DNA of 64,000 bases from Furfurilactobacillus rossiae DSM 15814. GTDB lineage: Bacteria > Bacillota > Bacilli > Lactobacillales > Lactobacillaceae. The notes under the pieces are model-generated. The model saw only the letters and a list, made by a program, of their open reading frames with translations, ran no database searches and was not told the origin of the DNA. Positions within the stretch are counted from its first letter, which is position 1; each line of letters starts with the position of its first letter. A program made the translations under genes and the position numbers. Of this stretch, positions 45,555 to 54,325 are shown piece after piece. The stretch is from assembly GCF_000428925.1 (NCBI RefSeq), contig NZ_AUAW01000009.1, positions 45,608 to 109,607 on the forward strand, in the 5' to 3' direction.

Positions 45555-46229
45555 TTACAGTGAATTGTTGCTGGTGACGTCTGTCCGCATGGAAATTTCG
45601 AGATTTCCGTTGCGTTCCCGTAAGGCGTCGATAAAGGCTTTTTGTTGATCCGGTTTCTTAAGCACGAGTCGATATTGCAGTTCAAACAGACTCCCCAAAT
45701 TAGTCGTTCGAACATTATCGAGGGTGACTTCTTTTGCATAACGGTCAAAGATAGCGTCGAATTCATGCTCGTAATCGAGATTTTCCGGCACGGTAATTTT
45801 CATTAACCGTTCGTTTTGATTGCTGGCACCAAAGTCGAGCATCGTATACAACAACATCGCTAAGCTGACGACGATGGTGAAAAAAGTTGCATAAAGCAGG
45901 TAACCACGGCCTGTTGCCAAACCAATCGTCATGGCAAAGAAGATGGTGACCATTTCCCGAGCATTACCCGGTGCCGATCGGAAACGAACCAGGCTGAAGG
46001 CCCCAGCCACAGTAATCCCGGCGCCCAGATTTCCGTGAACAATCATGATAATGGATTGGACTAGGATCGGCAGTAACGCAATCGAGAAAATAAAGTGTTT
46101 GGAATAGTGATTCCGGTACATATAAACAAAGGCGATTATAAGACCAAGTACCAACGTGACTAGCGTCGTGATGAAAATCTGTTCAAACGTCACGAGGTGG
46201 TGTTTGGGTCCTAAATAACTGATAAGCAT
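45555..46229 (-). CDS. DUF4956 membrane protein
   Basis: A 224-residue protein with four membrane segments in its first 130 residues (TLVTLVLGLIIAFVYMYR, HFIFSIALLPILVQSIIMIV, a segment at MVTIFFAMTIGLATGRGYLL, and TFFTIVVSLAMLLYTML) and a cytoplasmic C-terminal domain. The motif AGAFSLVRFRSAPGNAREM is typical of DUF4956. Function unknown, but the family regularly sits beside VTC-domain proteins. Its ATG overlaps the end of the VTC gene by 19 bp, with GGAGGG upstream, implying coupled translation and probably physical partnership. Confidence 0.9.
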   Translation of the reverse strand: MLISYLGPKHHLVTFEQIFITTLVTLVLGLIIAFVYMYRNHYSKHFIFSIALLPILVQSIIMIVHGNLGAGITVAGAFSLVRFRSAPGNAREMVTIFFAMTIGLATGRGYLLYATFFTIVVSLAMLLYTMLDFGASNQNERLMKITVPENLDYEHEFDAIFDRYAKEVTLDNVRTTNLGSLFELQYRLVLKKPDQQKAFIDALRERNGNLEISMRTDVTSNNSL

Positions 46230-46957
46230 TGTTGCCCTCCCTGAATGCCGTATTTATAGATCAGGCCGTATTTTGAAAATGGTTGTGGATAAAGTCTGAG
46301 GGAGGCGAATAATTGACTCCACTCAAAGGGCAGTGCACGTGGCAGTTTGATTTCCATGACAACCATGCCTGATGCCAGTAAAGGGATGCCCTGATTGTGG
46401 TTAATTAGATTGACATTACGAGAGCGCCAACGAATATTTTCATCAAACGTCAGTCGCAGACCGTCAGCCGTACTGTACGCTGTGCGCTCATAAATGACTG
46501 CTGTTTGCCGTGTTAACGTATGCGAGTGTGTGAAACGGTCAATTTCGCGTGCGTTCATATCATCGTTACGGCTGATGCTACCGCTGCGACTGGCAAGATA
46601 TCGGTGAGCCTGATTATAAGGCAGGGTAACGCGCCGTTTGTAAGTGACACCATTGACTTTTTTCTTCAATTCCACAAAGGCCGGTTGATGATGATCAACA
46701 GGGTCGCCATAAGCACGCAAACGTAATTTCTCACGGTACTTACTGTTGTCGAGTTGACGACGGGCAAACATGTAATCTTCGGTATCGTAATACAGGGAAG
46801 AAATCGTCTGTTTACCATATTGATCCATGCGAATTTGATTGCCTAATTTTTTAAGTAATTGTTGATAGGTGGACTGATCCATGACATATTTTTGTTCATG
46901 GCGTTCAAACACCATTGGCACCGCACTTTTTTGTGGTGCCGCCAGGTTGGCGAGCAT
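46211..46957 (-). CDS. VTC-domain (polyphosphate polymerase-like) protein
   Basis: A 248-residue protein made of a single VTC domain, the triphosphate-tunnel fold of eukaryotic polyphosphate polymerase. Tunnel residues appear as FERHEQKYVMD, SSLYYDTEDY, KYREKLRLRAY, FVELKKKVNGVTYKRRV and the acidic strand VVMEIKLP. It is cytoplasmic with no membrane segment. AGGAGG lies 7 nt before the ATG. First gene of the cluster, overlapping DUF4956. Polyphosphate or another triphosphate substrate is inferred from the family. Confidence 0.9.
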   Translation of the reverse strand: MLANLAAPQKSAVPMVFERHEQKYVMDQSTYQQLLKKLGNQIRMDQYGKQTISSLYYDTEDYMFARRQLDNSKYREKLRLRAYGDPVDHHQPAFVELKKKVNGVTYKRRVTLPYNQAHRYLASRSGSISRNDDMNAREIDRFTHSHTLTRQTAVIYERTAYSTADGLRLTFDENIRWRSRNVNLINHNQGIPLLASGMVVMEIKLPRALPFEWSQLFASLRLYPQPFSKYGLIYKYGIQGGQQCLSVI

Positions 46958-47052
46958 GTTAAGGCCTCCTTGAGTTGTGCCGTTGTCTAATTTTTTAAAG
47001 ATAATTCAGGCTGTGATTTTAGTATGTAATCCGCCGATAAACGGACTTTTTT

Positions 47053-47066
47053 TGAGTAATTACTCA
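47053..47066. promoter_or_regulatory. 14-bp palindrome upstream of the VTC operon
   Basis: TGAGTAATTACTCA is a perfect palindrome about 95 bp before the VTC start. It fits in size a TetR-family operator, and the operon encodes such a regulator. No convincing -35/-10 pair was fixed next to it. The rest of the 359-bp gap 46958-47316 contains only the ABC terminator. Confidence 0.45.
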
Positions 47067-47249
47067 TACAATCGATACAGTATATCATCGTTGTCGAACA
47101 CTGTACACAAGAATGAGACACCTGTGCTAATTTGTCTTATCAATTTTAATTAATTGATGAGTTAACGTGAGAATGTATCCGCGGATTCAGCTGTGAATCG
47201 AAATAGGATAAAATACTTTGAGAAAAAGTTGTATTTGGTGATGAATCGT

Positions 47250-47292
47250 AAAAAACGACCAGTTGACAAAATGAATTCGTCGACTGGTCGTT
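47250..47292 (-). terminator. Terminator of the ABC permease operon
   Basis: On the minus strand AACGACCAGTCGAC pairs with GTCAACTGGTCGTT (one G-U) and is followed by TTTTTT. It lies 25 bp after the permease stop. Confidence 0.8.
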
Positions 47293-47316
47293 CGATTAGT
47301 TAGTTAGAGATAATGT

Positions 47317-49968
47317 TTAATCGACGGACTTGAGTGCCCCCAACATGTCGACACGATTAATTTTACGTGCCATTAATCCCATAACAATAAGCGAGAATAT
47401 GACGGTTAATAAAGTTGAAACACCAAGATTCGAGGCTAGGATGGAAGGTACACCCATGGCGGTTTCAGGCGGTAACGCGGCGATGATATAACGATGGAGC
47501 CAATCACCACCGAGAAAACCAAATAGGATTCCCGCAATCGTTAACAAGATTGTTTCACGATAGATGTACATGGTTGTTTCAAAAGGGTAGAATCCTAGCA
47601 CTTTGATTGTAGCCAGTTCTCGAATGCGTTCGGACACGTTAATATTCGTTAACGTATATAGAACGACGAAGGCGAGGAGAGAGGCACAAATGATGATAAC
47701 TAGGACGACATTGTTTAGTCCGCCAAGAATGCCTGAAATAATGCGTTTGTTCGTCAGTGATTGAACAACGCTGAGGCTGGCTGACTGTTTAGTGAGTTTA
47801 CGTGACAAACGGTTCACATTTGCTGCATTGTGATGATGCAACTGAATCATTTCTGTATTCGCAGTCGCCGTCTTATTAAATACCTTTTTATAGTAAGTTG
47901 ATGTCATATATAGCGAATGGCCAATGTACATTTCGGTGATGCCGCTAATTTTAACGCTGGTGCGATGACCCTGGGCATCTTTGATTGTGAGATGATCGCC
48001 CACTTTTTTATTGAACAGGTTGGCCAACTTTTCACTGATCACTACACCATTGTTATTGAGCGTAATCTTTTTTCCGGATTGGCGATTGCGTAAAGTGACG
48101 AATTTACTAAAGTGATTGGTTGACTTTGGCACAATCATGGTAATGCTTTGATTATCCAATGTCGCGCTATTTTTAGCGTACATGGATTGATAATGTACCA
48201 GCATCGATCGTTTGACAGACTTACTTTGCGTGACCGTCTGCTGATATTGATGAACGTTGTGATCGCTATCCTGACTGTTATAAACCCCTAAGGCATCGTA
48301 GTGAATAATCTGAGAGTACTGGATATGTTCCAAATCCTGCAGAGAATCACGAATACCAAATCCAGTAATTAGTAACATAACGCAACCAAAGACACCAAGA
48401 ATCGTCATCAACATACGTTCTTTATAGCGGAAGAGATTTCTAAACGTTACCTTTTGTGAAAATGGCAAGCGACGCCATAACCATGTGATGCGCTCCAGCA
48501 AAATTCTGGAGCCGTTGGCAGGTGGTTTTGGTAGCATCAGTGTAGCTGGAATTTCTTTCAGCAGCTGATAACCTTTCCACAAGGCAGGCAGGGTCGTACA
48601 TAATAGTGCGATCACGACGGAGATACTTAACCATAGCCAAGGAACATGAAGCTGGAGCGTACCGACATTAATTCCTGCGGTGTATGCTCTGAATATGATG
48701 TGGGGAAGCAAAATAATCCCTAGAATGGCACCAAGCGTGGAACCGACTACTGCGGCCGAAACACCGTAAACCGCAAATTCTTTCATAACATTTTGTTTAC
48801 TGAAACCGAGTGCACGGAAGGTCCCCATTTCAATTCGTTTTTCCTCAGCCATTCGTCCCATTGTCGTCGTGCATACCAGTACTGCGATGGCAAAGAAGAT
48901 AATTGGAAATGTGTTCGAGAGAATGCTGATCCGGTTAGCGCGTTCTCCATATTCGTTGTAGCCGGTGTTGTAATCATTCCGGCTTTGGATAGTGTACTTA
49001 AGACTGTTGATCTGTCTGAGCTGCTGTTTGGCTGACGAAAGTTTGGCAACCTTTTTAGCTAATAGCGCTTCTTGACGTTGAAGTTGTTGCTGAGCTTGTG
49101 ATGTCGAGGCAGTGTCTTGAGTGGTTTGCTTCAAGGCAGCTTGTTGGGTTGATAATTGCTGTTGTAAGGTTTGGAGTTTTTGTGATTGTTGATTGATTTT
49201 CTCTTGGGCGCTGTTAGTTAACCGAGTACGCCGATTCCGAGCGTGATGATTCAACTCTTTTTGTAATTGGTTGACGTTACGATTCGTTTGTTTTTCGTAC
49301 CGGTCTGAGTAGGCGGCTCCGTGAGTGTTATTAAACTTAATTCGTGCCACCTGATAGTTGTTTGTTGCAAATGCACTGTGGGCAACGACTGCAAAGCCAG
49401 TCAGTTGGCCGTTACCAACGTTAGCGTTACCGAGATCATTTTCCTTGATGTAGTTGGCGGAATTAACAAAGCCAACTACTTTAAACAAGCGGTGTTTTAA
49501 TTGTGAACTCTTACGGTCGCTGTTTGCCGTTAGCGTAATCCACTGACCGATGTGATAACGGTTTTTTAGTTTGTTACTCAACGCGACCGTGTTATCAGCT
49601 GTGGGTAGATGACCACTTGTTAAGGAAACCGTGGACAACGTTTTCGGTAGTGCCATAACCCGTGTCACACGTTGTCCGTTGTCATTCAAACGCAGATCAA
49701 CTTGTTGACCAAGGATAACCTTTTTAACATGTGGGAGTGTCCGCAAATATTTAGCATCCGACTGAGTCAGATTAGTGGTTGAGGTGACTTCTGCGTCAGC
49801 AAGGTGATGCTGTGAAAAGTAACGTTGTCCCGTTACTTTCATGTCTGGCCCCGTAGCTTTGAGACCTACAAGAATAAACACACCCAGCGTGATTAAAATT
49901 GTAATGGAAATAAAGCGGGCCATTGATAGTTTGAATTCGCGACGAATATTACGATTGAGCAATTTCAT
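47317..49968 (-). CDS. FtsX-like ABC transporter permease
   Basis: An 883-residue permease of the MacB/FtsX superfamily in the long form with two FtsX modules: an N-terminal helix (residues about 15-38), a large outer domain with a Gln-rich coiled coil (about 240-320, QSQKLQTLQQQLSTQQAALK), three central helices (about 350-470), a fourth, a second outer domain and three C-terminal helices (about 760-870). Such transporters export or sense peptides and antimicrobials. It lies 15 bp downstream of its ATPase, and the divergent TetR gene is the likely regulator. Confidence 0.92.
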   Translation of the reverse strand: MKLLNRNIRREFKLSMARFISITILITLGVFILVGLKATGPDMKVTGQRYFSQHHLADAEVTSTTNLTQSDAKYLRTLPHVKKVILGQQVDLRLNDNGQRVTRVMALPKTLSTVSLTSGHLPTADNTVALSNKLKNRYHIGQWITLTANSDRKSSQLKHRLFKVVGFVNSANYIKENDLGNANVGNGQLTGFAVVAHSAFATNNYQVARIKFNNTHGAAYSDRYEKQTNRNVNQLQKELNHHARNRRTRLTNSAQEKINQQSQKLQTLQQQLSTQQAALKQTTQDTASTSQAQQQLQRQEALLAKKVAKLSSAKQQLRQINSLKYTIQSRNDYNTGYNEYGERANRISILSNTFPIIFFAIAVLVCTTTMGRMAEEKRIEMGTFRALGFSKQNVMKEFAVYGVSAAVVGSTLGAILGIILLPHIIFRAYTAGINVGTLQLHVPWLWLSISVVIALLCTTLPALWKGYQLLKEIPATLMLPKPPANGSRILLERITWLWRRLPFSQKVTFRNLFRYKERMLMTILGVFGCVMLLITGFGIRDSLQDLEHIQYSQIIHYDALGVYNSQDSDHNVHQYQQTVTQSKSVKRSMLVHYQSMYAKNSATLDNQSITMIVPKSTNHFSKFVTLRNRQSGKKITLNNNGVVISEKLANLFNKKVGDHLTIKDAQGHRTSVKISGITEMYIGHSLYMTSTYYKKVFNKTATANTEMIQLHHHNAANVNRLSRKLTKQSASLSVVQSLTNKRIISGILGGLNNVVLVIIICASLLAFVVLYTLTNINVSERIRELATIKVLGFYPFETTMYIYRETILLTIAGILFGFLGGDWLHRYIIAALPPETAMGVPSILASNLGVSTLLTVIFSLIVMGLMARKINRVDMLGALKSVD

Positions 49969-49983
49969 GATATCTTCGGCCTC

Positions 49984-50685
49984 CTACCATTCAATTTCAC
50001 TAACTGGTGTGGGGTCAGTGTTACGCGTATCCTGCTTTACTTGACCGTCACCAATTTCGATTACGTGATCAGCCATTGGTTTGATTAGACCGTTGTGGGT
50101 GACGATGATGACATTTTTGTGGTTTTCATGGCAGAAATTTTGAAGTAATTGCAAAATGCTTTTCCCCGTTTTGTAATCAAGCGCACCCGTTGGTTCATCG
50201 CAAAGTAGTAAATCAGGGTTCTTCGCAATTGCCCGAGCAATCGCGACTCGTTGCTGTTCACCACCAGAAAGCTGTGCCGGGAAATTAGTCATTCTGTTGC
50301 CAAGCCCAACCTCACGCATAATATCTTCCGGATTCAATGCGTTGGGTGCGATTTCTGAAGCCAGCTCAACATTTTCGATTGCAGTTAAGTTAGGAACAAG
50401 GTTGTAAAATTGAAAGACAAAACCAATTTGATTTCGACGATAGGTTGTTAATTTTTTTGTGGAGTATTGGCTAATGTCGGTCCCATCGATAATGATGTTG
50501 CCCTTAGTATTAGTGTCCATCCCGCCAATAATGTTGAGTAAAGTTGATTTGCCCGCCCCGGATGCACCGACAATAACCGTAAGTTCTCCCGAACGAATAG
50601 CAAAACTGATATCATCGTTTGCGCGAACTTCAGTTTCACCACTGCCATAAATTTTTGAACTGTGTTGAACCTTAATCATGACCAT
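49984..50685 (-). CDS. ABC transporter ATP-binding protein
   Basis: A 233-residue ATPase of the LolD/MacB type. Walker [11 protein letters not shown]-loop [13 protein letters not shown], signature [14 protein letters not shown], Walker [13 protein letters not shown], and H-loop VTHNG. Paired with the long permease immediately downstream. AAAGGGG lies 8 nt before the ATG. The operon promoter region carries an operator shared with the divergent TetR gene. Confidence 0.95.
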   Translation of the reverse strand: MVMIKVQHSSKIYGSGETEVRANDDISFAIRSGELTVIVGASGAGKSTLLNIIGGMDTNTKGNIIIDGTDISQYSTKKLTTYRRNQIGFVFQFYNLVPNLTAIENVELASEIAPNALNPEDIMREVGLGNRMTNFPAQLSGGEQQRVAIARAIAKNPDLLLCDEPTGALDYKTGKSILQLLQNFCHENHKNVIIVTHNGLIKPMADHVIEIGDGQVKQDTRNTDPTPVSEIEW

Positions 50686-50705
50686 AAATAAAACCCCTTT
50701 AATGA

Positions 50706-50809
50706 AAACGAAATGAACAACGTGTTGATTATCTTTTATTCGACGCTTATACTACTAGCATTCAAAGATGAATCAATCGTCAATTTAAGTGAAAATGTTC
50801 ATTTCGTTT
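50706..50809. promoter_or_regulatory. Divergent ABC/TetR control region with paired 14-bp operators
   Basis: AAACGAAATGAACA (50706-50719) recurs as its exact complement TGTTCATTTCGTTT (50796-50809), 76 bp apart, one next to each start site. For the tetR side, TTGATT (50725-50730), 17 bp and TATACT (50748-50753) form a good promoter. Confidence 0.75.
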
Positions 50810-50827
50810 AAAGGAGTTAGACTAAAA

Positions 50828-51442
50828 ATGAAAGATAATGTCAAAATCGCCCGTACAGAGGCAACAATTAAAGCGACCGTAATTGAATTAATTAAGCAGA
50901 AATCATTAGCTAAATTATCAATTTCGGATATTACGCGGGGCGCAAAGATTAATAGAGGCACATTTTATTTACACTATGTGGATAAAAATGACCTGATTGA
51001 CCATTATGAGGAAACGTTAATTGACCACTTGAAGATTATCTTTGATGGTTATAAGCCGTTGATGCCACGACCATTATCAGAAATTAAAGTCATGATCACT
51101 ACGGCATTAACCTACATTGATTCTGAACGACCATTATTCAATGCTCTGATGAGTGACCAAGGGGATATTACGTTTACCAATCAGCTTAAACGGATGTTTT
51201 TATGGTATGTTGAGGACAGTCTTGAACATGTTAAAACAAAGTATTCGCACCCGATAATTCCAGAAAAGTACGCCAAGGAACTTGTTCTTGACAGTGTCGT
51301 CGGTATCGTAACGGTTTGGGTCATGGATTCACATCCTGATTCGATTGAGAAAGTTGCCGACATTCTCACTAATTCGCGATTTATGGCACCGGTAAATTTA
51401 GCGGGCGTAACGCAATCTCTTTCTAAAATTAAAGATTCCTAA
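50828..51442 (+). CDS. TetR-family transcriptional regulator
   Basis: A 204-residue TetR/AcrR regulator. HTH: LSISDITRGAKINRGTFYLHYVDKNDLI; the C-terminal part resembles the TetR_C_8-like domain of Firmicutes (FNALMSDQGDITFTNQLKRM). AAAGGAG lies 11 nt before the ATG at 50828, overlapping the edge of the right operator half. Divergent from the ABC exporter operon, which it probably represses. It converges with the MacB-type gene at 51468 with only 25 bp between and no terminator. Confidence 0.9.
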   Translation: MKDNVKIARTEATIKATVIELIKQKSLAKLSISDITRGAKINRGTFYLHYVDKNDLIDHYEETLIDHLKIIFDGYKPLMPRPLSEIKVMITTALTYIDSERPLFNALMSDQGDITFTNQLKRMFLWYVEDSLEHVKTKYSHPIIPEKYAKELVLDSVVGIVTVWVMDSHPDSIEKVADILTNSRFMAPVNLAGVTQSLSKIKDS

Positions 51443-51467
51443 TTCTTTAAAACGGAGAGTAGGGAGA

Positions 51468-53378
51468 TTATTCATAAGATAACGCTTCGACAGGATCGAG
51501 TTTGGCGGCTTTATGAGCGGGTGCCCATGCCGCAATTAGGCTAATGACGATGCCAGTGGCGAGTGCGAATAGGGCAAACGCTGGCGCGACTTGCATGATT
51601 GGGTAGTGGATGAAGCTGTGTGCCGCACTATTTATCGAAATCGACAAACCTTTGGCCAGAAGTAAACCAAGAAGACTGTACACGATACCTAGAATTAGTG
51701 CTTCTGAAACAAATAGTGATCGTATATCAGCTTTTTGTACACCAAGTGCGCGTAAAATACCGATTTCTTTAGTACGGGTGCCAACGCTGATATAAAGAAC
51801 GACAATGATCATAATAGCCGAAACCAATAATGAAATGGCCGCAATTCCAGCTAGAACATAAGATGCGAGGCATACATACCGATCAATGGTATCGATATAC
51901 GCATCAACACCGGTTAGATTGTAATGAAGCTTTTTGATCTTACTTTGGAGAGGCTTAACATGACTTAGACGGTCTGTGGTAACAGCTAAGAAAGTTGGTT
52001 GCAACTTGATACGCTGTGCTTTTGCCATGTTATCAATGGTTGCCCAGCTGACGACAGCAGTATTACTGGATTTTGTGAATCCTACAACCTTCATGTTGTG
52101 TGAAAGAACAACTGGTTTTTGTTGGGTGTCCACCGCGTTTACATAAATAGTCACTTGGTGATTAAGTAATTGTTGATAATGATGGCGATTATATTTCTTT
52201 GCGACATCACGGCTTAAGATAATTTCGTTATTACCCGTTGGATTGTGACCACTGATAAGATTTTTACTGAGGAAAGTTTTATTGTATGTTTGAGAGTATG
52301 AAGTCGTCACTTGTTGCCCATGATACTGAATCTGGACACTAGGCATAAAGTATCCTTTTTCAACGTGGGTGACATGGGGGAGATTGCTCAAAGTTTTCAT
52401 GTCGTGAGCCGTCATTTGTACAGCTGCAGAATTACCGTTTTTTACTTTATGGGTTACTTCAACGGTGGTGGGGTTGAGGTTGCCACTAATTTCGTGATGC
52501 ATGTAACCACTGACGCCACGGCCGAGAGCTAACATCACAACAACACTGAAGATACCGATTGCACCACCAAACGTGATCAGCAGATTGGTGCCAAGGTTCC
52601 GCTGCATATGTTTGAGCGCCATTAGAAAAGTTGCCCGTATACCCAAACGATGTGTGGCAAGCTTTTCGGTTTTTTGCTTGAGAGAATTAATAGGCTTTAA
52701 CTGGGTATCGTGCACAAGTTGTCCATTTTCTAGGTGTAAAACACGGGTACCGTGATCAGCAACGATTTGTGAGTGGGTGACTGCAATGACGAGCTTGCCA
52801 GAGGCAGAAATTTGGTCCAGTAAATGTAAAATGTCTTGTGTGTTTTGTTCATCAAGTGCACCAGTAGGTTCATCTGCAATAATGATTTCTGGGTCACTTG
52901 CCAGAGCGCGAGCAATTGCGACACGCTGTTTTTGCCCGCCAGACAGCTGGTTTGGATAGACTTTGGCGCGATCATGTAAGCCAACCTGGGTGAGTAAATG
53001 TTCGGCACGTGCGTGTTGTTGTTTACGGGATAGATTTGTCATTTCGAGGCTAACTAGGACATTCTCTAGTACCGTTAAATGACTGATTAAATTAAAAGAT
53101 TGGAAGATAAAGCCAATGTTTTCGCGCCGATATCGATCCCGCTGGTGTTCTGACATGGCGCGTAACGATTGATGATTTACTTGGACATCCCCTGAAAAAT
53201 GGCTGTCCAATCCGGCAATAATATTCATAAGGGTCGATTTACCGCCACCAGATTCTCCGACTATTGAGACAAACTCTCCGGTATCAAACGAGGCTGTGAT
53301 GTCTTTTAAAACAGGCAATGTTTGTCCATCAACAGTTGAATAAGATTTCTTAATGTGCGTAATTGATAAAAGTGACAT
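51468..53378 (-). CDS. MacB-type ABC exporter (ATPase-permease fusion)
   Basis: A 636-residue fusion. ATPase at residues 1-230 (Walker [10 protein letters not shown], signature [14 protein letters not shown], Walker [17 protein letters not shown]), then a permease with a helix near 265-290, an outer domain (about 295-500) and three C-terminal helices. It belongs to the antimicrobial-peptide or efflux exporter group. AGGAGAATACCC lies upstream of the ATG. One CTAAC...GTTAG operator copy sits 18 bp before the start and three more lie between this gene and the divergent TetR gene. Confidence 0.93.
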   Translation of the reverse strand: MSLLSITHIKKSYSTVDGQTLPVLKDITASFDTGEFVSIVGESGGGKSTLMNIIAGLDSHFSGDVQVNHQSLRAMSEHQRDRYRRENIGFIFQSFNLISHLTVLENVLVSLEMTNLSRKQQHARAEHLLTQVGLHDRAKVYPNQLSGGQKQRVAIARALASDPEIIIADEPTGALDEQNTQDILHLLDQISASGKLVIAVTHSQIVADHGTRVLHLENGQLVHDTQLKPINSLKQKTEKLATHRLGIRATFLMALKHMQRNLGTNLLITFGGAIGIFSVVVMLALGRGVSGYMHHEISGNLNPTTVEVTHKVKNGNSAAVQMTAHDMKTLSNLPHVTHVEKGYFMPSVQIQYHGQQVTTSYSQTYNKTFLSKNLISGHNPTGNNEIILSRDVAKKYNRHHYQQLLNHQVTIYVNAVDTQQKPVVLSHNMKVVGFTKSSNTAVVSWATIDNMAKAQRIKLQPTFLAVTTDRLSHVKPLQSKIKKLHYNLTGVDAYIDTIDRYVCLASYVLAGIAAISLLVSAIMIIVVLYISVGTRTKEIGILRALGVQKADIRSLFVSEALILGIVYSLLGLLLAKGLSISINSAAHSFIHYPIMQVAPAFALFALATGIVISLIAAWAPAHKAAKLDPVEALSYE

Positions 53379-53395
53379 GGGTATTCTCCTTTAAA

Positions 53396-53708
53396 CTAAC
53401 GGTGTTAGATTAATGACAAAAAAATTAGTGTTCATCATATTTCTTTGGGCTAGTGGTGCGCGTGCCAATGTCCATTCCTTTGAGAATGATTGCCGTTAAG
53501 CAGACACCGACAGTGACAACAATTGTGGATAATAAAATGTACATAAGGATGACCTCCATTTGTGATATTTAAAACAGTCTAACAGCGTTAGACGATAATA
53601 TGAATTCTAACACCGTTAGAATGTTTGTCAAGCGAGAATTTGAATATTTATGTCGCAACTGTCCTAATTGATTGGTCCATGTTATATTTGAAGAACTAAC
53701 AATGTTAG
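53396..53708. promoter_or_regulatory. Four copies of a CTAAC-N3-GTTAG operator
   Basis: Copies at 53396-53408 (CTAACGGTGTTAG), 53577-53593 (GTCTAACAGCGTTAGAC), 53605-53621 (TTCTAACACCGTTAGAA) and 53696-53708 (CTAACAATGTTAG). All are 5-7-bp inverted arms around three bases. They flank the 39-residue gene and lie before both the MacB-type gene and tetR, so all three units are probably repressed together by the TetR protein at 53724. Confidence 0.8.
53425..53544 (-). CDS. 39-residue single-helix membrane protein
   Basis: A tiny gene with a strong ribosome site (GGAGG, 8 nt before the ATG at 53544). The product has one hydrophobic helix (ILLSTIVVTVGVCLTAIIL) and a polar tail ending KKYDEH. It lies 46 bp upstream of the MacB-type gene on the same strand, between copies of the shared operator, so it should be expressed with the exporter. 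It may be a small accessory subunit or sensor. Confidence 0.65.
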   Translation of the reverse strand: MYILLSTIVVTVGVCLTAIILKGMDIGTRTTSPKKYDEH

Positions 53709-53723
53709 GTTTGGAGGACAATG

Positions 53724-54311
53724 ATGAAATTAGATAGACCAACCATTCAACAGGCGACGATAGAGCTTTTAAATGAAGATGGATTAGATGCTTTATCCAT
53801 GCGAACACTGGCGAAAAAATTGGACGTTAAGGCTGCGTCATTGTATTTTCACATAAAAAATAAAAATGACTTGATGGTGCTCATCTCAGAGCTCGTTTCA
53901 GAGCGGGTTTACGAACGTCTTCAAAAAATCGATGACGCTGACTTTTATGTACTTGCACATATCATGCGTGAAGAGCTGAAACGAATTCAGGATTCGCCAC
54001 GGATTTTCGAAATCACTTTTCCATTTACACCGTTCCGGTCTCGATTAATTGAACTTGCCCTCAGCCAATTTCGTGACATGGGTGTCGATGAGAGCCACCT
54101 GACGATGGTCGGGAATATGGGTAATAACTTTGTCTTGTCATACGTTTCTGATGAACAATATTTTGCGCGGGTTCCCGATCAAAAAATGCCTGCTAATCTT
54201 CCTGAACAATTACTGTCACCGATTGATATGGCGAACCCAGATGACGCGTTTGATTACGGGCTCGATATCTTTATGGCAGGCGTTGATGTGAAAGTTAAGC
54301 AGGCAAAGTAG
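53724..54311 (+). CDS. TetR-family transcriptional regulator (TetR subclass)
   Basis: A 195-residue regulator close to the tetracycline-repressor subclass: LDRPTIQQATIELLNEDGLD, then HTH LSMRTLAKKLDVKAASLYFHI and KNKNDLM. The C-terminal half holds the TetR_C-like ligand domain. Of two adjacent ATGs, the second (53724) is preferred because GGAGG is 6 nt upstream of it and only 3 nt from the first. Operator copies lie 15 bp upstream and before the divergent genes. Inducer unknown. Confidence 0.92.
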   Translation: MKLDRPTIQQATIELLNEDGLDALSMRTLAKKLDVKAASLYFHIKNKNDLMVLISELVSERVYERLQKIDDADFYVLAHIMREELKRIQDSPRIFEITFPFTPFRSRLIELALSQFRDMGVDESHLTMVGNMGNNFVLSYVSDEQYFARVPDQKMPANLPEQLLSPIDMANPDDAFDYGLDIFMAGVDVKVKQAK

Positions 54312-54325
54312 GTCTGATAATGGGA

